Assembly (NCBI GenBank): GCA_024226105.1 | Contig: JAAELZ010000851.1 | Span: forward strand, 1-9,766 | Reading direction: 5' to 3' | DNA length: 9,766 nt | DNA from: Pseudomonadota bacterium | GTDB taxonomy: Bacteria; Pseudomonadota; Gammaproteobacteria; Arenicellales; Poriferihabitantaceae | In this document: positions 1 to 7,159 of the stretch, in pieces | Layout of the letters: each line of letters begins with the position of its first letter | Position numbering within the stretch: position 1 is the first letter of the stretch | Made by a program: the position numbers and the translations under genes | Notes under the pieces: model-generated | Seen by the model: only the letters and a program-made list of their open reading frames with translations | What the model was told of the DNA's origin: nothing | Databases searched by the model: none

Positions 1-504
1 ACGCCCGAAGCCGACGCGCTGGCAGGCAATGAAGCGGCGGCCAGACTTTCGCTGGAAGAAGGCATTACAAAATATGTTAAAGAAAGCCGCAGCAGCATCG
101 AAGTTCGCGGCAAACGCGGCAAGAAGCGCGGTGGCTGGGATAAGCTAAATTCCGCTGAAGAAATACAGGCGGCGATTGATGCCGGCCAGGTTTTTGACCT
201 GTTACGCTATCAGTCCGGCACCGGCGTTACCGAAGACGGTTATGTTTATGATCAGCGGATTATGCAGGGTGGCCAGGGGTTTGAAGTCGCAAGCAGCAAC
301 GATGGCGGGCACTGGATTGTAAAAATGAAGCGCAAGCTGACATCTGACAAAAAAGACGACCTCTCTTTTGATCTCACGAAAACCTACAACTTTGGTTTTG
401 CCATTCACGACGATTTCAGCGATGCACGTTTTCATCACGTGTCTCTTGGATACAAACTGGGCTTTGACGGCACCGGGGCAGACCTGGATGCCAGGAGCCA
501 GTAA
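1..504 (+). CDS. Ethylbenzene-dehydrogenase-type heme-binding protein, C-terminal part (5' end outside window)
   Basis: The frame is open from base 1 to TAA at 502-504 and gives 167 residues of a longer protein. The end reads FAIHDDFSDARFHHVSLGYK followed by LGFD, which resembles the C-terminal part of the EB_dh-like heme-binding domain (cytochrome c-552/DMSO-reductase gamma-subunit-like). A tract such as GGHWIVKMKRKL upstream fits the beta-sandwich of that fold. No CxxCH motif is present in the visible part. The family binds a b-type heme and passes electrons in periplasmic redox chains. Some denitrifiers carry such domains joined to NapC/NirT-like multiheme cytochromes, so this could be the tail of an electron donor to NirS, but that is inference from the neighbours. 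The next gene starts 43 bases later on the same strand. Family assignment is moderate; role is open. Confidence 0.6.
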   Translation, partial: TPEADALAGNEAAARLSLEEGITKYVKESRSSIEVRGKRGKKRGGWDKLNSAEEIQAAIDAGQVFDLLRYQSGTGVTEDGYVYDQRIMQGGQGFEVASSNDGGHWIVKMKRKLTSDKKDDLSFDLTKTYNFGFAIHDDFSDARFHHVSLGYKLGFDGTGADLDARSQ

Positions 505-547
505 ACTTGTACCTTGTTGGAAAAACGCGATATGAAAGGCACAGTTC

Positions 548-901
548 ATGTACTCCCCTAAGCCACTTCGCCGGATAATATTAGGCGCAGGCCTGGCAGG
601 ATTGATTCTCGGCACATTTTCCCTGCCATCTTTCGGCGCACCGCCTACCGAGGAACGCCAGGCAGAACTTCAACACATCCTGCTTCAGGATTGCGGTTCA
701 TGCCACGGTATGACACTCAAAGGCGGGCTGGGACCGGCACTGACACCTGAGGCACTGGAGAACAAACCTCGCGTTTATTTACAACAGACGATCCAGGAGG
801 GCCACCCCGGCACGCCGATGCCGCCCTGGAAAAGCATTCTCGCACCGGAAGATATCGACTATCTTGTCGAGTTACTTATGAATCAGGAGAAGCTTTCGTG
901 A
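548..901 (+). CDS. nirC: Small periplasmic c-type cytochrome, NirC / cytochrome c55X type
   Basis: A 117-residue monoheme cytochrome c. Residues 1-30 form a signal peptide (basic PKPLRR, hydrophobic IILGAGLAGLILGTF, cleavage near SFGA). The heme motif CGSCH lies at residues 49-53 (Cys49, Cys52, His53). Met91 in GTPMPPW is the likely sixth heme ligand, and the C-terminal helix (residues 100-112) is typical of class I cytochromes c. The ATG has a good ribosome binding site (GAAAGG, 534-539). NirC proteins are encoded in nir clusters and have been proposed as electron carriers to NirS or acceptors during heme d1 maturation. The stop codon overlaps the GTG of nirF (GTGA, 898-901), indicating coupling. 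The symbol rests on size, position and heme motif; small cytochromes are hard to tell apart by sequence alone. Confidence 0.8.
   Translation: MYSPKPLRRIILGAGLAGLILGTFSLPSFGAPPTEERQAELQHILLQDCGSCHGMTLKGGLGPALTPEALENKPRVYLQQTIQEGHPGTPMPPWKSILAPEDIDYLVELLMNQEKLS
885..889 (+). promoter_or_regulatory. Strong ribosome binding site fixing the nirF start
   Basis: AGGAG ends 8 bases before the GTG at 898. The only alternative start, ATG at 1018 just after the REP-like repeat, has no purine-rich tract upstream (it is preceded by CCACCCTACTTTG). This favours GTG 898 and so translation through the repeat. Confidence 0.75.
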
Positions 902-2190
902 AAAACCTGCTGAAGAAACTACTTCTACGTAGGGTGGATAAGCGTCAGCGCATCCACCTTAACTACATTGAGCCCATCTCTAATGGTGGATGCGCTACGC
1001 TTATCCACCCTACTTTGATGATATGGCTGACCATTGCCGTATTACTCTGGGGCTTTCAAAGCTTTGCGGCAGAGAACGGTGAGTTACGTGGCACGGGTGA
1101 CATGGGCGTAATCATTGAACGCGCTACCGGCAGCGTCCGGATCGTTGAACACAGCGGCAACACCCAACTGGGCCACATCAAGGACCTCGGCGATCTGTCT
1201 CACGCCTCAATCGTATTCTCACGTGACGAGCGCTATGCCTATGTGTTCGGGCGTGACGGGGGCTTAAGCAAAATTGACATCCTCGAAAATAGAACCGTCA
1301 AACGCGTACTGCAGTCAGGCAACAGCATCGGTGGCGCCATCTCTCAGGATGGAAAATGGGTTGCGGTATCCAACTACGAACCCGGCGGGGTTAAAATATT
1401 TTCGGCCGATACGCTGGAACTGGTCGCAGACATTCCAGCAATTGGCACGAACGGCCAGTTATCTAAAGTCATCGGCCTGGTAGATGCACCGCGACACCGC
1501 TTCGTTTTTGCGTTGTATGACGCCGACGAAATCTGGATCGCCGACATGCGTGACCCGCAAAACCCCGAAATACAAAAATTTGCCGATATTGGCCACCAGC
1601 CCTATGACGCCCTGATCAGCCCCGATGGGCGCTACTACATCGCCGGCCTGTTTGGTGAAGATGGCATGGCCCTGCTGGATCTTTGGCATCCGGAAAAAGG
1701 CACAAAGCGCATCCTGTCGGGTTACGGCAAGGGCGAGCAAAAACTACCGGTATTTAAAATGCCGCATCTGGAGGGCTGGGCCATTGCGGGCAACCGCGCC
1801 TTCGTACCCGCGGTCGGGCGGCACAGCGTACTTGTCATCGACACACAGAGCTGGCAGCAAATTGATGAAATTCCCACACACAGCCAGCCGGTGTTCGTGA
1901 TGGCACAACCGGATAATCGCCAGGTATGGGTGAACTTTGCCTTCCCGGATAACGACACTGTACAGATCATCGATGTCGAGCAGCAGGCGGTTATCAAGAC
2001 ATTAACCCCGGGTAAAGGTGTGCTGCACATGGAATTCACCCCGCGCGGTGAGCACGTGTGGATGTCGGTCAGGGACATGGATCGAATCGATGTGGTCGAT
2101 ACTGAAAGCTTTGAAATCATCAAGCAACTTCCGGCCGAAAAACCGTCAGGTATCTTCTTTAGCTCTCGCGCACACGAGATCGGGCTATAG
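898..2190 (+). CDS. nirF: Heme d1 biosynthesis protein NirF, with a repeat-encoded insert in its leader
   Basis: A 430-residue protein whose body (from about residue 59) is a beta-propeller like the d1 domain of NirS. It has NirF-like tracts such as GTGDMGVIIERATGSV, YAYVFGRDGGLSKIDI and YYIAGLFGEDGMALLDLWHP. NirF is described in the literature as a periplasmic dihydro-heme d1 dehydrogenase. Here the N-terminus is odd: residues 1-10 (MKNLLKKLLL) are a normal basic start, residues 11-39 are translated from a REP-like palindrome pair, and the hydrophobic core follows (MIWLTIAVLLWGF, residues 41-53) with a probable cleavage site after SFAA (57-58). No lipobox cysteine is seen. The start is GTG overlapping the nirC stop, with a strong AGGAG. 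Initiation at ATG 1018 would remove the insert but lacks both a ribosome binding site and a basic N-region. The propeller looks intact, so this is not a pseudogene call. Confidence 0.92.
   Translation: MKNLLKKLLLRRVDKRQRIHLNYIEPISNGGCATLIHPTLMIWLTIAVLLWGFQSFAAENGELRGTGDMGVIIERATGSVRIVEHSGNTQLGHIKDLGDLSHASIVFSRDERYAYVFGRDGGLSKIDILENRTVKRVLQSGNSIGGAISQDGKWVAVSNYEPGGVKIFSADTLELVADIPAIGTNGQLSKVIGLVDAPRHRFVFALYDADEIWIADMRDPQNPEIQKFADIGHQPYDALISPDGRYYIAGLFGEDGMALLDLWHPEKGTKRILSGYGKGEQKLPVFKMPHLEGWAIAGNRAFVPAVGRHSVLVIDTQSWQQIDEIPTHSQPVFVMAQPDNRQVWVNFAFPDNDTVQIIDVEQQAVIKTLTPGKGVLHMEFTPRGEHVWMSVRDMDRIDVVDTESFEIIKQLPAEKPSGIFFSSRAHEIGL
929..1013 (+). repeat. REP-like palindrome pair (GTAG type) inside nirF
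   Basis: An 85-base imperfect palindrome. The outer arms are GTAGGGTGGATAAGCG (929-944) and its exact complement (998-1013). The inner arms are CGCATCCACC-type at 946-958 and GGTGGATGCGCTA at 985-997, with a one-base offset. Each half is itself a small hairpin (GGTGGAT/ATCCACC), so this is a BIME-like arrangement of two inverted units. Both ends carry the GTAG tetranucleotide that characterises REPs mobilised by RAYT (TnpA-REP) transposases. No such transposase is in the window. The element lies wholly within codons 11-39 of nirF. Confidence 0.85.
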
Positions 2191-2191
2191 C

Positions 2192-3214
2192 ATGAATCAA
2201 ATCACCAACAACCTGCTCAATGATTACCAGCATTCGTTTCCGCTGGTCTCCGAGCCCTTTGGTGATCTCGCCCGCCACCTGGACAGCGATGTAAAAACCG
2301 TGCTGGCGTGTATTCAAAGCTTAAAAGAAAGCGGTTTCATCAGCCGTATCGGCCCGGTATTTAAACCCAATACAGTAGGTGTCAGCACGCTGGCTGCGAT
2401 ATCCGTACCCCCGCAAAAGCTGGAGCACTACGCACAAATTGTTAATCGCTTCCCGCAGGTCAACCACAACTACGAACGCGAACATCAGATCAACCTGTGG
2501 TTTGTGCTAACCGCTGCCGATCACGAGGAACTGGAAACCACCATCCGGCAGATCAAAGAGCAGACTGGTCACAACGTACTGGTACTGCCCCTGCTCAAGG
2601 AATACCACATCGATCTCGGCTTTGATCTACAACACCTGAATCAGAGCAAACGCTTCAGCGAAAAGAAACTGCTGGAGAAACTGGATACACCCAGGGCGAT
2701 CAAAACGCACGACATCAATGCCGCCAAAGAGTTGATCGCCGCCATCCAGGGGGGGCTGCCCCTGGTGAAGAAACCCTACCAGGCACTGGCAAATCAGCTA
2801 AATCAAACGGAAACAGAGGTCATCGAAAGTTTAAAAACTCTGATCCAGAACGGTGCGATCAAACGCTTCGGTGTGATCGTGCGACACCACGAAGTAGGTT
2901 ATAAAGCAAATGCCATGGTTGTCTGGGACGTTCCGGATGATGAAGTTGACCAACTCGGCGAACGCCTCGGCAATGAAAGCTGCATCACGCTCTGTTATCA
3001 GCGCCCGCGTGTCAAACCCCGCTGGCATTACAACCTGTTTTGCATGATTCACGGCCGAAACCGGGATGAGGTAATGGCCTGCATCGACCGAGTGCGCGCC
3101 AAACACGGCCTTATTAATACCCCGCATGAGGTCTTGTTCAGTGGAAAACGCTTCAAGCAACGCGGCGCGCGTTACCAGAAGAACTTGAATTCAACCACCC
3201 GGGAGAATCACTAA
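2192..3214 (+). CDS. nirDL: Siroheme decarboxylase NirDL (fused NirD and NirL)
   Basis: A 340-residue protein made of two Lrp/AsnC-like halves. Half one (about 1-150) has a winged-helix part followed by HNYEREHQINLWFV (from residue 92), the NirD/NirG signature. Half two (about 170-335) has RHHEVGYKANAMVVWDV (from 231) and CYQRPR plus WHYNLFCMIHG (268-288), the NirL/NirH signature. In heme d1 synthesis this complex removes the acetate carboxyl groups at C12 and C18 of siroheme, giving 12,18-didecarboxysiroheme; histidines in these motifs are the expected acid/base residues. It acts in the cytoplasm and has no signal peptide. I chose ATG 2192, one base after the nirF stop, because a longer in-frame start would overlap nirF by about 170 bases with non-homologous sequence. 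Fused nirDL is known in other denitrifiers. Confidence 0.92.
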   Translation: MNQITNNLLNDYQHSFPLVSEPFGDLARHLDSDVKTVLACIQSLKESGFISRIGPVFKPNTVGVSTLAAISVPPQKLEHYAQIVNRFPQVNHNYEREHQINLWFVLTAADHEELETTIRQIKEQTGHNVLVLPLLKEYHIDLGFDLQHLNQSKRFSEKKLLEKLDTPRAIKTHDINAAKELIAAIQGGLPLVKKPYQALANQLNQTETEVIESLKTLIQNGAIKRFGVIVRHHEVGYKANAMVVWDVPDDEVDQLGERLGNESCITLCYQRPRVKPRWHYNLFCMIHGRNRDEVMACIDRVRAKHGLINTPHEVLFSGKRFKQRGARYQKNLNSTTRENH

Positions 3215-3657
3215 TGGATTCAGTGGATCGCGAAATAATTAATCAGTTTCAGGGTGATTTTCCGATTGTTGACCGCCCTTTTATGGCACTGGCGGAAAAA
3301 CTCGACATTACGGAAAGCGAAGTCATGACACGAATTCGTTTTATGCTCGATGACGGCCTGCTGACGCGCTTCGGGCCACTTTATAACATCGACAAAATGG
3401 GCGGAACCTTCAGCCTGTGCGCGATGCAGGTGCCCGAAGATGTATTTGAGGACATCGCTGACAGGGTCAACCAGTTTCCAGAAGTTGCGCACAACTATGA
3501 AAGGGATAACCGCCTCAATATGTGGTTCGTGATTGCGGCTGAATCTGAACCCGAACTGGGAGAAATCATCGAGCGTATAGAACAGGCAACCGGCCTTCAG
3601 GTATTCAACTTCCCCAAGCAACGAGAATTTTATGTCAACTTCCGACTCAGCGTCTGA
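3214..3657 (+). CDS. nirG: Siroheme decarboxylase subunit NirG
   Basis: A 147-residue, single Lrp/AsnC-like unit of the NirD/NirG type. The winged-helix part (about residues 4-55) includes DFPIVDRPFMALAEKL. It is followed by VAHNYERDNRLNMWFV (from residue 91), the counterpart of the first half of NirDL. His93 is the candidate catalytic histidine by comparison with the family. The ATG overlaps the nirDL stop by one base (TAATG), and GGAG at 3202-3205 is a good ribosome binding site. It presumably pairs with NirH so that NirG/NirH form a second decarboxylase module parallel to NirDL. Identity is clear; G versus D follows from gene order and the existing D-L fusion. Confidence 0.9.
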   Translation: MDSVDREIINQFQGDFPIVDRPFMALAEKLDITESEVMTRIRFMLDDGLLTRFGPLYNIDKMGGTFSLCAMQVPEDVFEDIADRVNQFPEVAHNYERDNRLNMWFVIAAESEPELGEIIERIEQATGLQVFNFPKQREFYVNFRLSV

Positions 3658-4156
3658 GCTCTCGACCCCGGAACTACCCACGGAAATGGCAGGCTTAGAT
3701 CGTAAAATAGTGCTGGCAACCCAGTCCGGCCTGCCGATACACGAGCGACCCTTCGACCTGGTTGCGCGTGAAGTGGAGGCTGAACCTGAACTGGTCAAAC
3801 AACGCTTCAACGCCATGCTCGAAGACGGACGTATCCGCCGTATCGGGCTGGTTCCAAACCACTACCGCCTGGGTTATGTTGCAAACGGCATGTCAGTCTG
3901 GGATGTAGCCGACCAGGACGCAGAAGCCGCAGGCGAAATGGTCGGCGCACTGGATATGGTAAGCCATTGTTACCTGCGCCCGCGCGCCCTGCCCGAATGG
4001 CCATACAACCTGTTCGCCATGGTTCACGGCCACTACCATGAAGAAGTGCTGGATAAAGTTGAACAAATTGCAAAAATGCTGGGTGACAAAGTGCGCGCAC
4101 GTGATATCCTGTTCAGCACCCGTATTTTAAAGAAAACCGGCCTGAGAATTTCGTAA
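3632..4156 (+). CDS. nirH: Siroheme decarboxylase subunit NirH
   Basis: A 174-residue Lrp/AsnC-like protein of the NirL/NirH type. It has winged-helix LDRKIVLATQSGLPIHERPF (22-41), then NHYRLGYVANGMSVWDV (76-92), SHCYLRPR (111-118) and WPYNLFAMVHG (123-133), matching the second half of NirDL. It is expected to complex with NirG in siroheme decarboxylation. The start is uncertain. ATG 3632 overlaps nirG by 26 bases in another frame and gives a Ser/Thr/Glu-rich N-tail with only a weak GAGAA site close upstream. ATG 3686 (Met19) would begin at the usual family N-terminus but has GGAA too close to serve as a normal site. I keep the longer form. Confidence 0.88.
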   Translation: MSTSDSASELSTPELPTEMAGLDRKIVLATQSGLPIHERPFDLVAREVEAEPELVKQRFNAMLEDGRIRRIGLVPNHYRLGYVANGMSVWDVADQDAEAAGEMVGALDMVSHCYLRPRALPEWPYNLFAMVHGHYHEEVLDKVEQIAKMLGDKVRARDILFSTRILKKTGLRIS

Positions 4157-4198
4157 CAGACAAGCTGAGCCCAACCCACGCATTACCCGAGTTAAACC

Positions 4199-5410
4199 AT
4201 GTTTCGTGTATCCCATTTCATGCAGGCCCTGGGGCCAACCCCGCCACCCATACGCATGGGCAAACCCAGCGGGCCGGTGGTCATCTGGAACCTGGTGCGC
4301 CGCTGCAACCTGAGCTGCAAGCACTGCTATTCTATTTCTGCCGATGTAGATTTTCCGGGTGAGCTAAGTACCGAGCAGGTATATGGCGTAATGGACGATC
4401 TCAAGCAATATGGTGTCCCGGTGCTCATTCTCTCGGGCGGCGAACCCCTGTTGCGGCCGGATATTTTTGATATCTCCGTACGCGCAAAGGAAATGGGCTT
4501 TTACACCGCACTTTCCACCAACGGAACGCTTATCGATGAGAGCAATATCGATAAAATAGCCGAAATGAATTATGACTACCTGGGCATCAGCATTGATGGC
4601 CTGCGCGAGACCCATGACTATTTTCGACGTAAAAAAGGGGCTTTTGACGAAGCCATGCACGGTATTCGTCTGTGCCGCGACAAAGGCATCAAGGTTGGCC
4701 TGCGTTTTACCGTTACCCAGGACAACGCGCATGAACTGCCCGGCATGCTGGAATTGATGAACGGGGAGAAGATCGACAAGTTTTATCTTTCACACCTTAA
4801 CTATGCCGGCCGCGGTGATAAAAACCGCAAAGATGATGCTGCCGAAAAAATGACCCGCGACGTCATGGATCAGCTATTTGAAGCCGCCTGGCAAGCCGAA
4901 CAAAACCAGACCGGCCAGGAATTTGTAACCGGCAACAACGATGCCGATGGCGTATATTTCCTGCAATGGGTACGCGAACGCTTCCCGGACAAAGCCGATG
5001 ATATCCAGCAACGCCTGATCAATTGGGGGGGCAACTCCTCCGGGGTCAATATTTCAAACATCGATAACCTGGGCAATGTCCACCCCGATACCATGTGGTG
5101 GAACTACAACCTGGGTAACGTCAAAGAACGCGCTTTCTCGGAAATATGGTCGGATACTACCGACCCGCTGATGGCCGGGCTAAAGCAATCACCGCGCCCC
5201 CTCAAAGGCCGATGCAGGGTTTGCGAATATCGAAATATCTGTGGCGGCAATACCCGCACCCGCGCATTCCAGGTCAGCGACGACCCCTGGTGGCAGGATC
5301 CGGGCTGTTATCTGAGTGACGAAGAACTCGGCATCAAAGCCGCCGATTATGCGGGCGACCAACCCGAAACCAATCAATTACAACGGCGTAAAATTCGCCG
5401 GGCGTCGTAA
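4199..5410 (+). CDS. nirJ: Radical SAM heme d1 biosynthesis protein NirJ
   Basis: A 403-residue radical SAM enzyme with a C-terminal cysteine-rich (SPASM/twitch-like) region. The first iron-sulfur site is CNLSCKHC (Cys36, Cys40, Cys43). SGGEPLLRP at 79-87 is the SAM-binding GGEP motif, and STNG plus SIDG tracts follow. The C-terminus has Cys339, Cys342, Cys348 (CRVCEYRNIC) and Cys370, suited to an auxiliary cluster. NirJ removes the two propionate side chains of the decarboxylated siroheme on the way to the keto groups of heme d1. It is cytoplasmic. The 42-base gap after nirH holds no clear ribosome binding site (only GAG at 4189-4191). ATG 4220 (Met8) is a possible shorter start. Downstream, a repeat separates it from nirN. 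Confidence 0.95.
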   Translation: MFRVSHFMQALGPTPPPIRMGKPSGPVVIWNLVRRCNLSCKHCYSISADVDFPGELSTEQVYGVMDDLKQYGVPVLILSGGEPLLRPDIFDISVRAKEMGFYTALSTNGTLIDESNIDKIAEMNYDYLGISIDGLRETHDYFRRKKGAFDEAMHGIRLCRDKGIKVGLRFTVTQDNAHELPGMLELMNGEKIDKFYLSHLNYAGRGDKNRKDDAAEKMTRDVMDQLFEAAWQAEQNQTGQEFVTGNNDADGVYFLQWVRERFPDKADDIQQRLINWGGNSSGVNISNIDNLGNVHPDTMWWNYNLGNVKERAFSEIWSDTTDPLMAGLKQSPRPLKGRCRVCEYRNICGGNTRTRAFQVSDDPWWQDPGCYLSDEELGIKAADYAGDQPETNQLQRRKIRRAS

Positions 5411-5447
5411 ATTTCATCCCAGGTGAACGCTCTAAGCATATCTCAAT

Positions 5448-5536
5448 GTAGGGTGGATAAGTGAAACGCATCCACCTTTTTTCCAGTTTTTGCGTACAAC
5501 CTGTTTTGGTGGATGCGCTCCGCTTATCCACCCTAC
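5448..5536 (+). repeat. REP-like palindrome pair (GTAG type) covering the nirN start
   Basis: An 89-base element of the same family as the one in nirF. The outer arms are GTAGGGTGGATAAG (5448-5461) and the exact complement CTTATCCACCCTAC (5523-5536). The inner arms are CGCATCCACC (5467-5476) and GGTGGATGCG (5508-5517), with a T-rich centre. It lies 37 bases after the nirJ stop and encodes the first 25 residues of nirN as read here. The left unit differs from the nirF copy at GATAAGTGAAACGC versus GATAAGCGTCAGCGC, a change that creates GTG. Confidence 0.85.
5450..5463 (+). promoter_or_regulatory. Repeat-borne ribosome binding site and GTG start of nirN
   Basis: AGGGTGG (5450-5456) followed by ATAA and GTG (5461-5463) lies entirely in the left arm of the REP-like pair. 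AGGG is 7 bases from GTG, a workable Shine-Dalgarno spacing. An in-frame TAA at 5458-5460 excludes any earlier start in this frame. Other possible starts (TTG 5506, GTG 5509) are also inside the repeat. The GG part of the site can pair with ATCCACC (5470-5476), which leaves GTG in the loop, so initiation could be structure-sensitive. That last point is inference. Confidence 0.5.
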
Positions 5537-7131
5537 GACATGCTTTTGTCAGGTTCTCTCCAGGATGGGCACTGCTGTATAAAATACTGGCTGCCTTGCT
5601 GTTCTCTACATCCCCTGTATCAAGCATCGCGGCCTCATCAACCCCCGAACTCTACAAAACCCACTGCGCCGAATGCCACGGCCCTGACCGATTGGGCAGC
5701 ATTGGCCCGGCCCTGTTGCCGGGCAACTTAAAGCGCCTTCGACAAAACAAGGCAGAGGCCGTGATCAAGCTGGGCCGCACCGCTACCCAGATGCCAGCCT
5801 TCGGTGAAAAACTCACCGCGAATGAAATCCAGCAACTCGCGGAGTACATTTTCAAACCGCCCGAGGCCTCGCCAGAATGGACGGCTGAAGACATACGCGC
5901 CAGCCGTATCGTCCACAGCCCCGAAGCCATCGCCGGAAAATACCAAAATGCCAGACCCATCTACGATGCAGACCCGCTGAATTTATTCCTGGTGGTAGAA
6001 TCCGGCACGCATCACGTCAGCGTACTGGATGGCGACCGCCTGGAACCCATCCACCGCTTTAAATCCAGATTCGCACTGCACGGCGGCCCCAAGTATTCTT
6101 CTACCGGTCGTTATGTCTATTTCGCCTCACGTGACGGCTGGATCACCAAGTTCGACATGTACCGCCTCGAAGTGGTAGCCGAAGTTCGTGCCGGTATTAA
6201 CACCCGCAATGCAGCGGTTTCCGCCGATGATCGTTATCTTCTGGTAGGCAACTATCTACCCCACGATCTGGTATTGCTCGACGCCAGAGATCTCAGTTTG
6301 ATTAAAGTCATCCCTGTGGCTGGCGGCAACGGCGAAAGTTCACGCGTGAGCGCGGTTTACACAGCACCACCTAGAAACAGTTTTATCATCGCGCTCAAAG
6401 ATGTCGAAGAACTCTGGGAACTGAATTACGCTGATGAACCCCCACCGGGTTTTGCCGCCAACTGGAACCACGATTACCGAAAAGACTCCGGCGACACCAT
6501 CGACAACCCTTTCCCGATCAAACGTCGTCCCATAGATGGTTATCTCGACGATTTTTTCTTTGATCAGGAATACGTGCGCATCATCGGTTCCTCACGCGAA
6601 GGCGGCACCCGTGTATTTGATCTTGATTTAGGCCGCGTCACCCACACGCTTGACCTTCAGGGCTTGCCACACCTGTCCTCGGGTATCACCTGGCCCTACA
6701 AAGACACCACGGTACTGGCCACCCCCAACATCAAGAATGCCGAAGTCAGCATCATCGACATGCGAACCTGGGAAACCATTAAACGCATCCCCACCAAAGG
6801 CGCGGGGTTTTTCATGCGCAGCCATGAAAACTCGCCGTACGCCTGGGTCGATGTATTCTTTGGCGAAAACAAAGACCTGATGCACGTCATCGACAAACAA
6901 AGCCTGGAGATCGTCAAAACCCTCAAACCCGCCCCGGGCAAAACCTCCGCACATATCGAATTTACCCGCGACGGCTCAAAAGCCCTGCTCAGCATCTGGG
7001 AGCTCGACGGCGAGCTGATCGTATATAACGGCAACACCCTGGAAGAAGTAAAACGCATCCCCATGAGCAAACCCGTCGGCAAGTACAACGTTTACAACAA
7101 GATCACGCGATCAGAAGGCACCAGCCACTAA
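5461..7131 (+). CDS. nirN: NirN, periplasmic c-type cytochrome/d1-propeller protein of heme d1 maturation
   Basis: A 556-residue paralogue of NirS. Order: an N-terminal extension from the repeat (residues 1-25), hydrophobic signal core WALLYKILAALLF (36-48) with cleavage near SSIAAS, a cytochrome c domain with CAECH (Cys69, Cys72, His73) and probable ligand Met111 (TQMPAFGEKL), then an eight-bladed d1-type propeller from about residue 160 to the end. The C-terminus KPVGKYNVYNKITRSEGTSH and the cluster position fit NirN rather than NirS. Described work assigns NirN the oxidation of dihydro-heme d1 to heme d1 and hand-over to NirS. It is the last gene of the cluster on this strand. The exact start is uncertain because every usable start codon before the signal core lies inside the repeat; the body from about residue 30 is secure. 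Confidence 0.9.
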   Translation: MKRIHLFSSFCVQPVLVDALRLSTLRHAFVRFSPGWALLYKILAALLFSTSPVSSIAASSTPELYKTHCAECHGPDRLGSIGPALLPGNLKRLRQNKAEAVIKLGRTATQMPAFGEKLTANEIQQLAEYIFKPPEASPEWTAEDIRASRIVHSPEAIAGKYQNARPIYDADPLNLFLVVESGTHHVSVLDGDRLEPIHRFKSRFALHGGPKYSSTGRYVYFASRDGWITKFDMYRLEVVAEVRAGINTRNAAVSADDRYLLVGNYLPHDLVLLDARDLSLIKVIPVAGGNGESSRVSAVYTAPPRNSFIIALKDVEELWELNYADEPPPGFAANWNHDYRKDSGDTIDNPFPIKRRPIDGYLDDFFFDQEYVRIIGSSREGGTRVFDLDLGRVTHTLDLQGLPHLSSGITWPYKDTTVLATPNIKNAEVSIIDMRTWETIKRIPTKGAGFFMRSHENSPYAWVDVFFGENKDLMHVIDKQSLEIVKTLKPAPGKTSAHIEFTRDGSKALLSIWELDGELIVYNGNTLEEVKRIPMSKPVGKYNVYNKITRSEGTSH

Positions 7132-7159
7132 ACGGCATAACTTCATCAGAAGTCAGAAT

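Noticed and set aside
929..1013. nirF as a pseudogene disrupted by the repeat
   Set aside because: The frame stays open through the repeat, a strong ribosome binding site serves GTG 898, and the propeller domain is complete.
2109..2124. Fnr-box-like sequence TTGAAATCATCAA
   Set aside because: The spacing is wrong for TTGAT-N4-ATCAA and it lies inside nirF codons with no gene start suited to it.
2018..2191. An earlier start for nirDL within nirF
   Set aside because: The extension would overlap conserved nirF codons by about 170 bases, is arginine/serine-rich, and does not resemble NirD; ATG 2192 gives the family N-terminus.
929..5536. CRISPR array or insertion-sequence ends
   Set aside because: The repeats are inverted pairs of about 30-base units more than 4 kb apart, with no regular spacers and no transposase between them; REP-like elements explain them better.
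5461..7131. Cytochrome cd1 nitrite reductase NirS
   Set aside because: The layout is shared (cytochrome c plus d1 propeller), but the C-terminus and the position at the end of the nir cluster fit NirN; nirS probably lies to the left of the window.
7140..7153. Terminator hairpin ACTTC-ATCA-GAAGT right after nirN
   Set aside because: Only five pairs, AT-rich, and no following T-run.
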